DNA from: Sitta carolinensis
Taxonomy: Eukaryota; Chordata; Aves; Passeriformes; Sittidae
DNA: 64,000 nucleotides
Assembly (NCBI GenBank): GCA_032173965.1
Contig: CM063288.1
Span: 26,444,001 to 26,508,000, forward strand
Direction of reading: 5' to 3'
In this document: piece after piece, positions 1 through 14,590 of the stretch
Layout: every line of letters begins with the position of its first letter
How positions within the stretch are numbered: the stretch's first letter is position 1
The notes under the pieces: model-generated
The model's database searches: none
Seen by the model: the letters and a program-made list of their open reading frames with translations, nothing else
Told to the model about the DNA's origin: nothing
Program-made: the position numbers and the translations under genes

Positions 1-3000
1 AACACAGACTTCCCCTTTTCGCTGGTATTTGGAGAGATAATTAGAAAGGAACTATGATGTTCAGGAGGAAACGCATAAATTACAGGAGCTCTCAGTCAGT
101 AAAAGGTAGCAAAAGACAGGTAATATTAAAAGTCCCTCAAGTCTCATTGATTCTTAATGACTCTTGGGCTCAAATTCCTGGCAAAGATTAGGGTTTCTGA
201 GAATTTTATCTCAAGAGCACAAGAGGAGTTTTACAAGCTACCTGTACACAAACAGAGAGCAGGGGTGCCTCAGGCAGCGGGAGCCTGCCCTATCCCCTTC
301 TTAACACACTGGAACCTTCTGTGGGAACCAGCTCTGCTTATCTCACACTCCATTACAACTGGGGGCTGAAACTCCAAGGCCAAGAAGGAAAACAGAGAGA
401 TTCTTTTGGCTGGGTAACAATTGGGTAGCAGAGCAAATTCAAGGAGCCTAGACACTTTTATTTCTGTTATGCTGTAGGCCTGGACCACTACAGTCCAGTT
501 TATGGGCTATGTGTTGCTCAGACAAACCTGGTCTGAACAACAGGTCATCTGAAGAAGAGGTGGGTGCACTGCCTCTTTGAATACAAACCAGGGCTGGCAC
601 AGCTAAGTACTTACTGAGCTTTTTTACCTGTCTGTCTGAGCAACCTCAGCCTGCGACCTGAATGTCTTCCAGCAGTACCTCAAACAATCACAACCTACAG
701 GTTTTGCTGCTACAAGGATTTCTGACCTGCTCTGGAGGTCACATCAGACAAGTATTGCCCTGAATCTAAACAGGACACAATAAGGCCAATGACAGTCCTT
801 GAAAAACAGGCTCTGCTGTGCAGAATCCCTGAAAAAAGCTATGAAACTGATGACTTAGGTACTACCTACTAGTTAAGAAGCTGAGCTGTGTTTGTCAGGT
901 GGGCACACCTGAGAGGACAGAAGAGAGAACAAGGATGCACAGATGGCTGTCTCACACACACAGCCTTTACCACTGCCCATGCAGTTCTGCACATCACTGG
1001 CAAAGAGCTTGCACAAGGAGCTGAAGAGTCCTACAAGAGTCCTGGTTCAAGACACATCCCCTCGAGTGGTTATGAGCCCCAGGCAATAGAGAGCCCAGTT
1101 CTCTGAGCAGCAATGGAAGGCTGCACTCCTGCTTGCATGTCACATTCATCTTGGAGAGGCAACTAATAAGGAGGAATTTTGAAAGGGACAACTGCATAGA
1201 GCGAGCATCAGCTGGGACACTGTCCCTATGCAAACTATCACATTCTCTTGGATCCTGGCTGTATTTTGTTCCCATGGCACAAGGCAAGCCTTTTCTCAAG
1301 TGATTCTAAAACCCCAGATGACCTACTGCTGTGTACATCAAGTGAGACAGAGCACACAAGCTTGTTAGATTCACCATTTCAATGGCTGGAGGAAATTTAC
1401 TGTGCCTCACAAAGAGAAAACTACAAGAAACTTTTCATATACAGGGAACCAGAGTTTCAAAAGGTTGCCGTATGACAGTCCATGGTTGGTTCAACATCAC
1501 CTGGGCAATTGTCTTTAGATCACATTTTAAAGCCCCTCTCCAAAGGCCTCTTTCCCTGACAGACAAACTGAGAAATTTATTGCTTAAATTTTTCAGGCTA
1601 TCCCAACTTTAAAATGTCTCATAAAAATATCTTTTGACTGATATTACTGCACAAACCCACTGGCAATACTCAGGAAAAACAAAAAAGAAACTGGAGAAAG
1701 AGACTCCCTAGTCAGGAATGCTTGGCTATAGGGTTAAGAGAGGTTAGTTGAAGGTAAGCATAATCCTTTCCGTGTTGCAAACCTACCTGTTTGCCAGTCT
1801 CATTGCCTTTAAGGGTGAAATTAACTGCCAACATTTATCTTAATGAAGAAGAGCTCCCACATCCTGTCTGCTAGACCCAGGGAGAGGCAAACAGCAGGAA
1901 CAGCTGCAATTAACTTGAGGCCTAATTACAGTCAAGCTAAAAGACAGTGGTGTTCTCTTCTACTCTACACAAAACAAAACGAAAATAACTGCAAAAAGAT
2001 GAACTGAAGAAAGAAGCGAAACCAGGTAGGAAGAAAAATGCCATGTTCTGTGATGGGTAGCAGACCCCGTGTTCTGTGAGGGGAATCAAGGACACATGAG
2101 TCTGGCTCTGTGAAACACAGATTTTCCTCAGCTGCTGATCTTACCCAGTGCCTCTAACAAGGAAGCTTCCCAGGCATCTTCCCAGTGTGGAGAACTAACA
2201 CATCACATCTCTAGAACAGCTCATCCAGTGATGAGCACAAGCAATGCACAACGAACAGTGCTTACAGTATACATTATCTTTAAATGTCATTTGGAAACTG
2301 TGATTAAAACACAAGAAACACTAAGCTACAAAGAGCACAACAGCTTGCACTAGAACAAAGCAGGGCCAGAGGCTGAGGAGCATCCACCCAGGAGTGGAGG
2401 AAGACAGCCCACCAGAAGGACTTCTTTTCCAGAATCTGACTGCTGGACAGCTCTCCCAAGATCTTTATCACTGACTCGTTTGCCTTGCAGTCATCTGACA
2501 CATCCCTCCTGGCTGAGGAGCACCACCAAGGACTGAAGGGCTGTGTCACTTCCTGGGGATGAATAACCATTTAAACTCTCAGCAACTGGACTGGGATGAA
2601 GGATGAAGGACTTTAACACGGAAAGGGACAAAAAGCCGAGCAGACTGACCACAGGGGAGCAGCTGGTGGTGACACGAAGCTCAGGCTGCAGCCGGCCAAA
2701 CCCATCAGCATGTGGGCACTTTCTTAGGTTACATCAGACTGAAACCCAGACCACCCCCTCTACATGCTGCCTGGTGGCTGCCTGACCTCACAAAATCCAC
2801 AGGGACAAAAAGAACAAAGCAATACAGTGATTTGGCCCAAGTCTTGGATCTGTCGTCTTAAACACACCTGTAGCCTCAAATAATAACCCAAGGGAGTGAA
2901 TGATTTCTGTGCTTATATTCCAGTTTTGTCTGAAGTTGTATAACTTGGATTTTACTTGTTGTCTTTGTCTGCAAGAACATTGCCTGTTCTGCCAGGCACA

Positions 3001-4700
3001 AAACAGCACAAAACAGCTTGTCACCTCTTACATTCAGCATACAGTACAGAAATCGTCAGGGAACAGGGTATCCAAGAGGGCTGATACAAACTTCTCCAGT
3101 ACAAGAGGAAACATGATTGAACTAGACAAGCAGGAAACAATAAACAACATGACTCAGTCTAATACCTCTAATTGTATCTGCCTCTATGGGCAGCTTGGTT
3201 CCTGCTAGGATGTGGAGCTACTTTCTACATGTCAGGTGAAAGAAAACTTCTCTTTAAAAGAAATAAACATTTCTTCTTAATGCAAACTAAATTTTTATAA
3301 GTATCTCCTCACTCCACATTTTCTAGGATTAGGTTGAAGAGGAAACACACCAAGTCCTTAAATGCCTGACTTTTTATTTTTTTAGAGATCAGAAACTAAG
3401 ACATTTTCAATTTGCTGTTATTGAGCTGTGAACAGAAGTATAAAAAACACAGCTAACAGCTTGGATTGCCCAGAGGCCCAAAAGAAGATAAGAAACACAC
3501 CATATCCCAGAAGAACACAGGAAACCATTTCTTCCCTGAGATCCTGGCACAGCTGTAAGAAAACACGGCTGACATCCTAATCTGTACTGTACAGCTTTCT
3601 GAGTAGCCCTGATCTGCAGCTGCAGCTAACTCCTCTCTCCAACTGTGGTAGCCAAAGAATCAGCTGGGACAGTACAAGCCATTCTATAGTGAGACCTGGA
3701 TTTCCTGAAACTGTTAGTGGTTGCATGCTGACGTTGAGGGAAATACAGTGCTTAATCACAACCTCATTTCAGAACTCAAACTAAGCTTTTGTCTTGTTTT
3801 TCAAACAGCCAGTACCACAGTGCTTTGTTAACATAAATTGGCAGGAGAAGGAAAACAAGCAACGATCCATATAATGCTGAAGTTCGGCAACCTACCACAG
3901 CAACCCAAATGCTCGGGTCCTGGCAGCCCTGCTACAACAGCTGACCCTGCAGGATGGTTGTAACCTTAGGCACCATACAGAGTTATGTGAGTACCCACCA
4001 CAAATGCTCGCTCTTTTCCAAACTGAACTATATTTTCATTACAGAAAATCCTAGCAGAAGCCCTGTAGAAACCTCAAGGCATCTGATGATTCGAAATGCT
4101 AACAAAAACCTGACTTCACTCTGATAAGGTCCTGTAGGAACAATATATCTAACTACCATAGACTGATAAGAACTTTCATTCCATTGTACGGTACACTGTT
4201 TCACAGTTTAGATTTTTGATTTAAGTCTCAAATTTAATCCATTAATTTTGAATAAATAAGACAAGATGAAAACTACTGTTGCTTAAGGTGTATGAGCACT
4301 GGACCAATTAAGGCTCAGATGCTTTCTTATTCTTACTGTGACTTTTTGTAGTCAGTTAGTAGGTATGCAGCGCTGAAAGTGAGATTTGTCTGTAAAGCTT
4401 TGCGGGATGAGGTCCATTTGTGCATATTTGCAGAATAGGTCAGGAGCAAGTCATGACACAAACGTACACTCGAGTTTCTTCCTTTACCTCACCTCGCACT
4501 GCCAGTGACCCCAGCACTTCTGCTGACAGTCCAGCTAGCACACATTCATTCCCACATAACACAGACTCTTTAGTCAGGCCTATTTGATTCCAGAAGGTGT
4601 AACTCCACAGGCTGTGTCTGGGCGCCTGCTCCCTAAAAGAAGCAATTTTACTGCAAAGTAAGAAGACCACGGCATTACGTCACACTCTGGGCCATTAAAA
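1..4700. other. non-coding sequence, probably an intron of NBEAL1
   Basis: No open frame here has splice sites or a recognisable product, and the first NBEAL1 coding exon was not seen. If the CpG island at 5 kb is the NBEAL1 promoter, this stretch is its first intron. Confidence 0.4.
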
Positions 4701-4859
4701 TAGAATGGGATGTCAGCACCCTGTGCCTGCACCCAGTCTGACTCAAGGAGTACCCAAATTTCTGCTGAGAACGTGAGCCGGGTGGGGAAAACGAAAGCAC
4801 GGGGCCTTTTTATGCAGAGGGGAACATGTCCTTCCAGACGAGCACATGACTACAGGCGT

Positions 4860-5285
4860 GCTTGTGCTATAAATGCGAACGCGGCCGCGCCCGGGCCCTC
4901 GCACACATCCCCGTACGCTCGGGCGGACAGGCAGCGCGGCGAAGGCTGCGGGAAACCCGGCCCGGCCGCCCGCCCCGGAGGGGCCGGGGAGCGTCGCAGC
5001 CCCTCCGGCCCCGCCCCGCCCGCGGACCGAAGGGAGGATGGATTTACCTGCGCCCGGGCCGCGCTGCGCCCGCGCTCCGGGAGGGGCCCGCGCTGCCCCT
5101 GCCCGGCGCCGAGCGGCCGCTCCCGCCGCCGCGTCCTGCCGCAAAGCCGTCCCGGCCGCCGCGGGAAACGGCTCCGCGCACGAAGGTTCCTGCCGCCGCC
5201 AGCGCCGCGCCCGGCCCTGCGCCAGCCCGCCGAGCGGCCACCGCCGCCCGGCCCGGCAACTCGCCGCTCTCGCTTCCCTTAAAAA
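4860..5285. promoter_or_regulatory. CpG island, probable NBEAL1 promoter
   Basis: A sharp GC- and CpG-rich block sits in AT-rich DNA. On the minus strand a donor, CGCAG/GTAAAT, ends an exon at 5048 that could be a non-coding first exon. In human, NBEAL1 follows CARF on the same strand about 28 kb away, and here the gap from the CARF end or exon 13 is 19-27 kb. The assignment rests on that gene order. Large open frames on both strands are composition artefacts. Confidence 0.6.
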
Positions 5286-5447
5286 TGCAGTACTAGGAAA
5301 ACCACAGGTTTTCCTGTATAAACATCAAGGGTAACGTTGTGGCTTTCTAAGTTTAAAGCAGGCGAGATTCTCAGGGAACTGGAGCTTGATTTCAGGAGAG
5401 ATGGGAAACGCAAAATCTAACTGTCCCGAGTGCGAGCTCGCTTACCT

Positions 5448-5680
5448 AGGCGCGAAGGCAGCAGAGAGCTGCGTGGTGCATGAATCCGTATAGCCACAGG
5501 GCAGCAAAAGGATCTCTAGCAGAACCTGTTATCCAAGGAAAACAAAGAGTTACAAAACAATTACAAATGGCTTGTTTCAGGTAGCATGGCAACCCACCAG
5601 GCAATACTTGTCCTGTAAAAATAACCTCAGGGCAAGAAATAGCCACGTCTGGATTAGGGGTGCACCTGAATTTTGACATC
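5448..5680 (-). other. alternative minus-strand splice donor near the left CpG island
   Basis: GCGCCTAG/GTAAGC lies at 5448/5447 on the minus strand, just upstream of the island. It may end an alternative 5' exon. The open frame behind it has no recognisable product. Confidence 0.2.
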
Positions 5681-8199
5681 CCGTGTACATAGGGATGTCA
5701 TGCTCTCACTAGCACCGTGCACGGGTCTAAGTGCGGGGGTGAGGTGGAGTCTCACTGGTTGTGCCGCAGGGGACTCGGTGGTGCTGTGCTCAGACAGGTG
5801 CTGAAGCGGAATCATAAGATGTGGTGCTGAACTGAACCATGAAGCGGATTCACAATCCACAGCAAAAGGCAGGTGTTAGGTCAACTTCCACCAGTAGTTT
5901 TTCGTCTCACACATCAACCATTTAGTGTACGCTGCAAAATGCAACTGGCACAATTAAGGAAGTAGTATTTCTATGGGTTATCTCATTTCAGCGACATCAA
6001 AGATAAATGAGAGCCTTTGGCACACAAAATACCAGTTAATCTGGCTGAAAATTAATCTTTGCCTTCATAAATAACATATTACTAGACCACCATACATTCC
6101 AAGCCCTGCTCCCAAAGATGAATGGCTTCTTCACTGGGTTGATTGACCTTTTTTATTCCAATTCAGCTGTATCCACCTAGATCCCACAAAGGACAAGGCA
6201 GTATCATTACGTGCTATGTTATTTATTGTCATCCAGCCTTTTCTCAAATTGTGCTCAGACATTTATCTCTCTGGCTCCTCAGAAGGAAAGAGACTATCTA
6301 GGACTACTGCATCTGACAATGCTTCAGAACTTTGCCTCTCTCTTCCAGTTACAAACTAAAAGTTTCCTTTCATGCCCAATCAAATTGTACACAGGGTGTG
6401 CTAGTCCATTACCTGTGGGGACACAGCTGTCGGGGGAGAAAAGCAGGCAATGTGTGACGTAAAATATCTTTCTCTTCTTTGCTTCTGATTCCTCTAGTCA
6501 GCTTCTCTCTATTAAGAGATTTTTCTTCCTGCAGTCTGTGTACCAATGGAGAGAGGAAAAAAGACCAAATAATTATCAACATTATCTTTCAAAGCTGCAG
6601 AAAAACACTCTCGGTTTTGAAGAAATAGGAACATTTGAATTTGTTGGTTGTTATTACTATACATATCTTTCAGAAAGCAAGCTTCAGATTTTGCAGTTTT
6701 GTTTAAGCATATCACTGTCCCCCAACATGAAATCACAAGCTGTTTCCAGTAAGACATACTAGTTAAAGACGTAGTTGTGGCTATCTATCAGAACCTTCCA
6801 CAGCTTGACTTCCAGCTTTGTCCTTGTTGCTCACTAACCATCAACATATGGCCCAACACTGAACTGTGCATGGAGCCATATGGTGGTTATCTATTATGAG
6901 TAAAAAAATTATACATTATTTGTCCATAAGACAAGGGAAATAATCTTCCTGCTACGTGGAATTTTTTTCGTCAGTTTCAACACTGTGTTGAAATAGGGAA
7001 AAAATGTCTCTCATTAGTAATACTAAAAACTTAATTTAGCTGCTTTCTTTGTGGGACAGTTTGCAGGGCCAAGTGCTCCTTTCAGTCTGAACATCTTCCA
7101 TGAGTACTCCAGAATCATCTTTCAAAGACCAGATCACTGTATGTGCATTCCTAAGTTTGGCTCCTGTTGACAAGAATCCAAACCTCCTTCTCAAAAAACT
7201 CTCAACAACCCTCTGGGCACACCCTTTGCTGGCATATTGTGGAAGAAGCAATGCCCTTTTATTGTGGCCATTGACCAACATGACAGCTCATGCCAGTCTT
7301 CTACTGCCTCTGAAAAAGTGGCCTTTTTTCACACGTTTTAATTACTGACTCCCTACATAGAAGCTATTTCCTCACAGAAAGGCCATTAACTGGAGCATTC
7401 AGCATAAGATGAAGCCTTTCTGATAATTGTTGCTTGAGTTCATGTTTGTGAAAATAAATATCATCAGATGATTAAATTAAACACCACAGCCAGCCCGGCT
7501 ATACTATTTTCACTTATCATGCAGAAGGGGAGATCAAAGAGAACGGCTCAGGTAGAATTATCCCAACTCTTCCAAGTTTGGCTGATAGCTACCCATTGAA
7601 CTCACTAATTAGCTTCCTGCTTGGGGTGTGCAGCACGAAATTAACCCTCCCAAAATTGGGTGGTCTAGCCATTTTCATGCTCTGTAAACAACAGCATGCA
7701 GAAGGATGAGTGTCCCAACTCCTCTGTATAGTAAAGCAGCAGCTCTGCCTGATTCTGATTTTGGGGGCTATTGATTGGGCCTCTGTCCTCTTAGGAATTT
7801 TGTGTGGGCGTGAGGAGAGCTGTGCCTGGGGAACATGAGGAAAGGCTGAAGGCACCTCAATCCTGCGGGGTTTCTGCCTCCCAGATCTTCCCTTCCCTTC
7901 CCTTCTGGTGAGCAGCCATGCCCGTCTCTGCGCTCCTGCACGGCTCTCACAATCCCCCTGGCAGGGGGCTGCTTAAATCGGGACGTGGTTTCCGAGATGG
8001 AGTTTCGCCCAGCACTTGCCTGCTTTGCTTCCTTGGGCCCTGGGGGGCAGGAGAAGAGCGAAGCAGTGGCAGCGTAGTCTGTTCCCACTGCGAGCCCGCT
8101 GTCCTCCCGCGAGCACACACACCCACACAACCAGAAAGCTCTGCTATTCTTCTGCTAATGGGATTGGCACCGCTTAAAGCAGTCTGCGAGGGTATTGTC

Positions 8200-8385
8200 T
8201 GCAGCCACAGCAAGAGAAACATTATTCAAAGGCTATTCAGGCCCCAAAAGAAGCGGCAGAGCAGAGTAATTATCGAAGACTCTCCATTAACGAGGGCATC
8301 TTTGCTCTTTGTCTGTGTTGGTTTAATAAGGGCCACTAATGGGGCCGGGGGAGGGGCGCACTAATGCTTCTAAACAAACCTCCTT
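8200..8385. promoter_or_regulatory. candidate conserved enhancer (TAAT-motif cluster)
   Basis: Homeodomain-type core sites cluster here: TAATTA at 8267, CCATTAA at 8284, TTTAATAAG near 8321, CACTAATGG at 8334 and CACTAATGC near 8359. They surround a SOX/TCF-like CTTTGCTCTTTGTCTG. Composition differs from the flanks. Conservation cannot be judged from one sequence. Confidence 0.25.
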
Positions 8386-11300
8386 CCCTTCCCCACCCCC
8401 GCACTGTGAGGAGAGCTGCCTTTATGAGCAGTGACAGCCGGGCTGGGAGTTACCATATTGCAGAGTGACCTTCGGGAAAACTTAGTGTGAACCCAGCCGC
8501 GTTCAGCCCTATCCCCGCCGAGCCGCTTGGAGCATCATTTGGGTAGCTGTTCTCTTTTTAGCCTTTCCATATTTCCCGATGCTTGCCAGACCCTTTTGTA
8601 CACCCCCTGCCCGACCTCTCTCATGTCATCTTGTGACCCTTCATGGCTGGACACGACGGCACTGAGTGGCAGTAATGAGGGACGACAGTGCAGATTAAGT
8701 TCTCGCAGCAAAACCTGGGGCTGCTGTCCATTATCCAGCAGCTGTGACTGGGAGATGCTGCTGGGAAGGCACGACTGGAGCAGCCTCCCCTTCCCAGAGA
8801 AGGCAGGCTGGGATTTAGCATGGGCCAATGTCTCCTACCCTCTGGATGTGGGCACTTCTTTGGTGATGAAGAGATGGACTGAAGCAAAAGCATCAACCTC
8901 TATCCTGACATTCTTCAGAGCCACTCTCGGGACCATGGAGCTAAAGTTCTTCTGAAGGCTCCTAAACTGTCCCCATCTTCAACCACCAGCTGGGCCAGCC
9001 AGTTTTTGAGGCAATTTGCAATATTATAGGGTCACATACATGCTAGTCACTAGAACAGTGAAACGGGGCCAAGAGGTCTCAGTAGGTCTCTGCAAAAGAC
9101 AGCATTGAAAGAGAGAACTGTAATGGTACACACAGATACGAATATTGAATGACACAGCCTGTTCCAAAGTGGTGTGGATACAAGGTTTCCAATTTCTAGA
9201 CTAATTTCTAGCCAATGAGGAATCTCAAGAACAATAAAAGGAAATTATTCCCAGTACTTGGGAAGGTCTTTTACTGAAGCCAAGGTATGGACACTGTGCA
9301 ACCCTGTCTCACCTTCGAGTAGATGGTTGTACTGTACAACCAGTCCATGCACTGCAGAGACAAAGCAGTGCCTTTTTGCTGTGCATGTGCAGGGCAGCAG
9401 TCTTGGGAACCTCAATGCTGAGCCTCTTTTGGTATGATAAATTATTTCATTCCACTGAGGAATGGAATAACAAAATTCTCTGCACAGGCGCCCACCCAAT
9501 CCTCTCCACTTAGGCAAATATCTGGGTGCTAAAGGTTTATCACAAACAGAGGAAGAAAGATATATGGAGACAGACTCCTCACTTAAACCACATGACTCTG
9601 GTTTGAAGGAACAGCCTCCACAAAGGAGTTTACCCTTGTTTCCTCAGGGATTGGTAGTTACAAAAATTTCATGATTATGGCCTTTTCAACATTTCACCAG
9701 TAACCGCATCTCTTCTAACAAAAGAAAATTCTCCGAGGTGCTCCTCTGAACACCTTCGCTATAGGATCAAAACATCTCAGAACAATCTTGCAAGTCAAAG
9801 AAAGAACAATCACTCTTTACACACAGAGAGCAAAGCATCAGTGAAATTAAATAATACCTGAGGTCATTCTTGCCCTGGCAGAGCTAGGAAGTCAATACAG
9901 TTGTTTCTCCAAAGTCTTATTGCAGTGTATCAAGATTACTGGTATTCCTTCACCCTCTTTTGAATTGCACTTCAGGATCATATCCTGATACAGAAAATCC
10001 ATCCTGTTTTCAGCATTTCATTCTTCATGTTAATCAGTTTCTGTTTATATTCTTTTTTTCTTTTTTTTTCTTCTTAAAAGAATAATCATTAAACATGTAT
10101 AAAACAGTAATTACTAGTAGCATAGGACCTGGTCCTCTGGCATGGATTTTGCTTTCTAAGTGTCTTTAAAAGTCTTCCTTCTTTGCCACCAGCAGGTAAT
10201 ACTGCCAGCTTTGTTGCAAATGAAGACAATATTTGAACAAAAACAAAGCAGTGACTCAGAAGGAAGAATTGAAATCTCATTGATATCCACAGCAAGAGGA
10301 AATTAACAGAAAGGTGAAAAAAAAGTTGGTTTATGCCTTAGAAGAAATGGATACCACAAAAAATAATAATTGCAGCATGTAAAGGAGGGATGGTCAAGGC
10401 AGAGATTTGTCATGAGAAGGGGGAATCTTGAGACCTCACATGAAGGAAAGCTCAGTGAGCAGCTTGCGCATGGCAGGCTGAAATGAGGTGGCCCTTTAGA
10501 AAGGAGGAGAGCTCACGGTATCCTATCTCCAGTGACAGAGATAGGATGGGCAATGAGAGATGGGTGGATCTATTTCTTGGAACTTCAGCCAGACTAAGAC
10601 AGCTGAAGGTGAGGCATCAAGTACAAAAGAGATGGAAACTCAGCAAGTAAGGTCTTGGAAGCAAAGCTTCAGTCTAAGATACACCATCTTGTCTGCAAGT
10701 CTTTGTCCAATTTATTCTCATCCAGGTCTAGGTCCTGCAGTGAGCAGGGAATGACTACATCAGATCTCAAGCCAGTTCTGTTTAGACTTGCTCATTAACA
10801 CCTATAGTTTAGTACAGAAATATTCTGTCACCACACTCCCCCTTTATTTATTTTTTTTATTATTAATTCTACTAGCATTTGAAGCTAACAGACAAATGAG
10901 TGTAAGTAGATTCCTCCAGGCTGTTCTACTTCGTTCTACTGCTCTTACCCTGTTACACTTTAGATAAACTATCTAACTGGGATCTGGTCTGAATCCTACT
11001 AAAACAATGAAAAGGCCTTCACTGGCTGTGCAGTTTGGGATTGCACCTCGAATTGTGTTTGATCTCATTTAATGTAGACTTGAGCCATTTATTCAATTGC
11101 ACCTGTGTTTTGAAACTCAGGGGAAACTGGACTGGAGTAAGGAGGAGTAAAGTATGCATTTCCAGAAAATCCTTTGTGTATGTTTGCAAGAACACATACT
11201 ATACGGGACAGGAAGCAGCTATTAATCTCTGCAAGTGCCATCCTGGTTTAGTTCAATGCAACTTCCCTGCTTTGTCTTTGTATCCTTAGAAGTCTTCTTT

Positions 11301-14114
11301 CTCTACTAAACAGATCTTGTTCTGCCAGCTTAGCAAAAACCTGTCCCTCTAATGCCCTCAAAAGGTGTTTCCTGCACGGCCTTTTCATTCCTGCAGGCCA
11401 TTCTCCTCGATAACAGGAGTAGTACAGAGAAGCACTCCCTCACTCAGCAGCCTAGTAGATCAAGGGTCCAGTAGGATAGGGGGGGACAGTAGCAACTGTG
11501 TGACATTTTTGCCTGTCCATGCAGCCCCATTTGGAAAGGTTTACAGGAAGGAATACCAGATTAGGGTGGTGACTTTCTTCCTTTACTCTAGTATTCCATG
11601 GGCTTCCTGTGTGAGTTTAAGCAAGCTGCTTTAGTCTCCACATCTCCAATTCCCTGTCCTGAAATGGGAATGCTGCTGTAAGGGTACATTTGAGAACACT
11701 TAAACTCTGTTAGGGACTGAGAAATCAAGTTTTTGTGATCTCCTGTCCTAGCCAGGAGTGGCTTCTGTATCCTTGCACCATGTTTAGCCTCCCCATCTTA
11801 TGGGGGTAAAGGCAGCCTTAAGGGATGCAGCTAAATGGTCAGTACTCTCATTTCCCGACATATCTTCTGTTCTGCTCTTCCTGCCTATGATCTCTCCCTG
11901 CCTACCTTTGCTCCAAGGCCATCTCTCTCCTTGTCCTGGCACCACCCAGTATCTTGGCCTTTTCTGGCCTGTTTCTCCTGCTTCCCAGTCATAGGCACTG
12001 AACTTATTCTGGTGTCAGGACATTGCTCAATTGCCCTGTGAGGTCTTAAACACGGCAGAGGAGAGGAATATCTATATTATGGGAGGCAGCTCAGTGCAGA
12101 GATTCCCCTATCCAGCACCAATCCTGCCAGCTTTGGGAGGTACACTGACACCTCACTGCAGCGCTACACTTTACTCACCTACCTTCAGGGCCCTGTGAGC
12201 AGCTATCCTGCACCTAGAGCCTGTGCCAGTCCTTCTGCATAGCAGCACAACCATGTGGAGCCTCCAGCCAGTTCAGGGATGTCTCACAAGGCACTGCTTG
12301 CATTCATTGTGGATACAGCCTATGTGAGCTCCTTGCTGGGATGCAAATGCTGTGGGAAGGAAATATGGCAGCTGGAGATGAGTGAACAGATGTTATACAG
12401 CAATAACTTCCACCCCAATTGCCCTGGAAAGGTTTGGATAGAGAGCCCTGACCCAGATCCCATCTAGAAGAAGTCTGAGATGCCAAAGCTTTCACAAACA
12501 TAATCAGTTGACTCTACCTTAAAAAAAAAAAAGTCTACAACAACCGACCGCTTGTAATTGTTGCTGCTAGCAAGTTGCTTTTATTTTCTCCTATGAAATT
12601 ACAGCCAGACCTTCAGTGTCTGCCTCTGTACTTCTCTATAGTGACTCTTCAAATTAATGCTTATTTAATTAGCAAGTAACAGAGCAGGGAACTCTGGTTG
12701 ATGTTTTAGCCTTTCAGGTGCAGCTGCAGTTCCATGGAAAGTTAGAGCAGCCTCGGGACTCTTTTTCTCTTAGGTATAAGGACCAGAGCTCTCAAGACCA
12801 TGAATGTGGCACACAGGTATAATTTCCCCATAGTTACAACTGCTATACAAATACTATCCTGAGACCTAACATCCTCTGCTCCATCTATCCATCATGGTAC
12901 TCATGTTCAAAGTACATCCAAGAATATGGCTAGACTCAATAGTATGAGTTATAATAGTCTCAGCCTTTGTCATTTTAACTGTTAAAGCTAGGGCATAAAT
13001 AAAAAGGGCAAAAGGCTGACAGAACTAACAGGGAATTCAGGTAAATAAAAATGTAAATACAAGTGTTGGTGTTCATGCAGATGAACCTATTAGGTGATAA
13101 AGGAACATAAGTTTGCCTTGGGCAGAGGAGTCTCTACAGTGTCATCTATATGAGAGTAAAAGTTTTTAGTACTTATTGCATTCTCTAAGAGTAAAGCCCA
13201 AGCAATCAAACTTTAGACAACTGTGTCACAAGACACCAAGGAGAAAAGCTTAGGCACTCTGTATCTGAGTACACTCTGAAGAGGGATGAAGTATCTTCTA
13301 TTCTACAAATCAGACTGAGCTGCAAATCAAAACTGTAGTACTTATGCATAGGTATCTATGAAGTCAATGCCATTGTAATGCCTTCCCATCTTCAGCCCTT
13401 TGCAAGAGCCCCCCTTGTCTGGCTTCCTTAACAGGTTCTAAATCCAGCAGGACAGCATGCTTCTGGCAGTAATATGACACCGAAATACTATGACTTGCAT
13501 TTGAGTGATTATTTTGTGCCATATCTCATATCCACCTGTCTACACGGACCTTCCCATCCGAAGGCTGCCGGAGCATGTGGCCGGGCATCACTGCCCTCTC
13601 CCGGGCAGAGCTGCCTCGGCACGAACGCCGAGCCCGGCTTGCCAAAGCTCTGCACAGCAAGCAAGCTTGCTTTGCCTCAGGCACTGGAGCAGTATGATTG
13701 TCCCTGACACTTAAAGTAACCTCGCCGAGCATTACAGTGACAGTTGAGCTTCTTCTGAAGGAGCGAGGATTTGCTCAAATATAACTAAACAGATTAGATT
13801 GCTCACTAGGATTAGAGGTCCAATGTCAAGAACTCTGAAAAATTAAACAGATGTAACGTAAATTAAAATTTCTTCTGATTATGGAAAGTTACCTTAGGTA
13901 ATATATTTAAGCTAGGTCGGTTCAAGTGTGGCTGCATTTCAGCCTCCAAAACCCAAAATTCTGGTTGCTAATGTGCTGTCAACTGCACTGTTCAGTGACA
14001 GATCCCTAGTGAAAAACGAGGAGATGGCAAATGAGTCACTCAATATCTTCCACGATGTTACCTTGTGTTTTCAAATCTGGGTGTTTTGGAGAATTTTGCT
14101 TTGACTACTTTGTT

Positions 14115-14145
<31 letters not shown>

Positions 14146-14146
14146 G
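14115..14146. repeat. (TA)n/(CA)n microsatellite
   Basis: An uninterrupted TA dinucleotide run is followed by a few CA units. Confidence 0.9.
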
Positions 14147-14590
14147 AGTAACACGAGTGGTCCCGGTGTTACAGTTCTCGTGTATTCACAGAGATACCAG
14201 AGAAAACTTATTTCCTCAGAGGAAGTTGGGAGGATAAATCCAGTCACAACAGGGAGGTGATCAGATACAGAAGAAATTGCAGCTACAGCATTTCATTATC
14301 TGAGTGTCTCTGAAAGCCATGTGTAATTTCCTAATCAGATACATTCAGCCCTTCTAATTTTGCCGGTGATGGAAAAAGGTGCATTATAGTCATCAATAGC
14401 ACTTTATTTTCCATCTGTGTTTCCTCAAGAATTGTACAAGGTATCATGATTCATTCTGACTGCTCAAGCCATGAGCTCCCTCTAGCATAAAAAAGGATTA
14501 ATGCAGTTGGTACCTTTGTCCTAAAGGAACCAGAGAGCAAATATAAGGAAGTATCAGTAAGATGAAGGAAGTCTGACCCTTTTCTTCTTT

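Noticed and set aside
4710..5334. Several overlapping open frames of 70-190 codons on both strands
   Set aside because: They lie in the CpG island and are Pro/Ala/Arg/Gly-rich in every frame, as expected for GC-rich DNA without stops.
7918..8955. Plus-strand open frames of 148 and 142 codons
   Set aside because: No recognisable domain, no splice signals at the ends, and comparable frames exist on the opposite strand.
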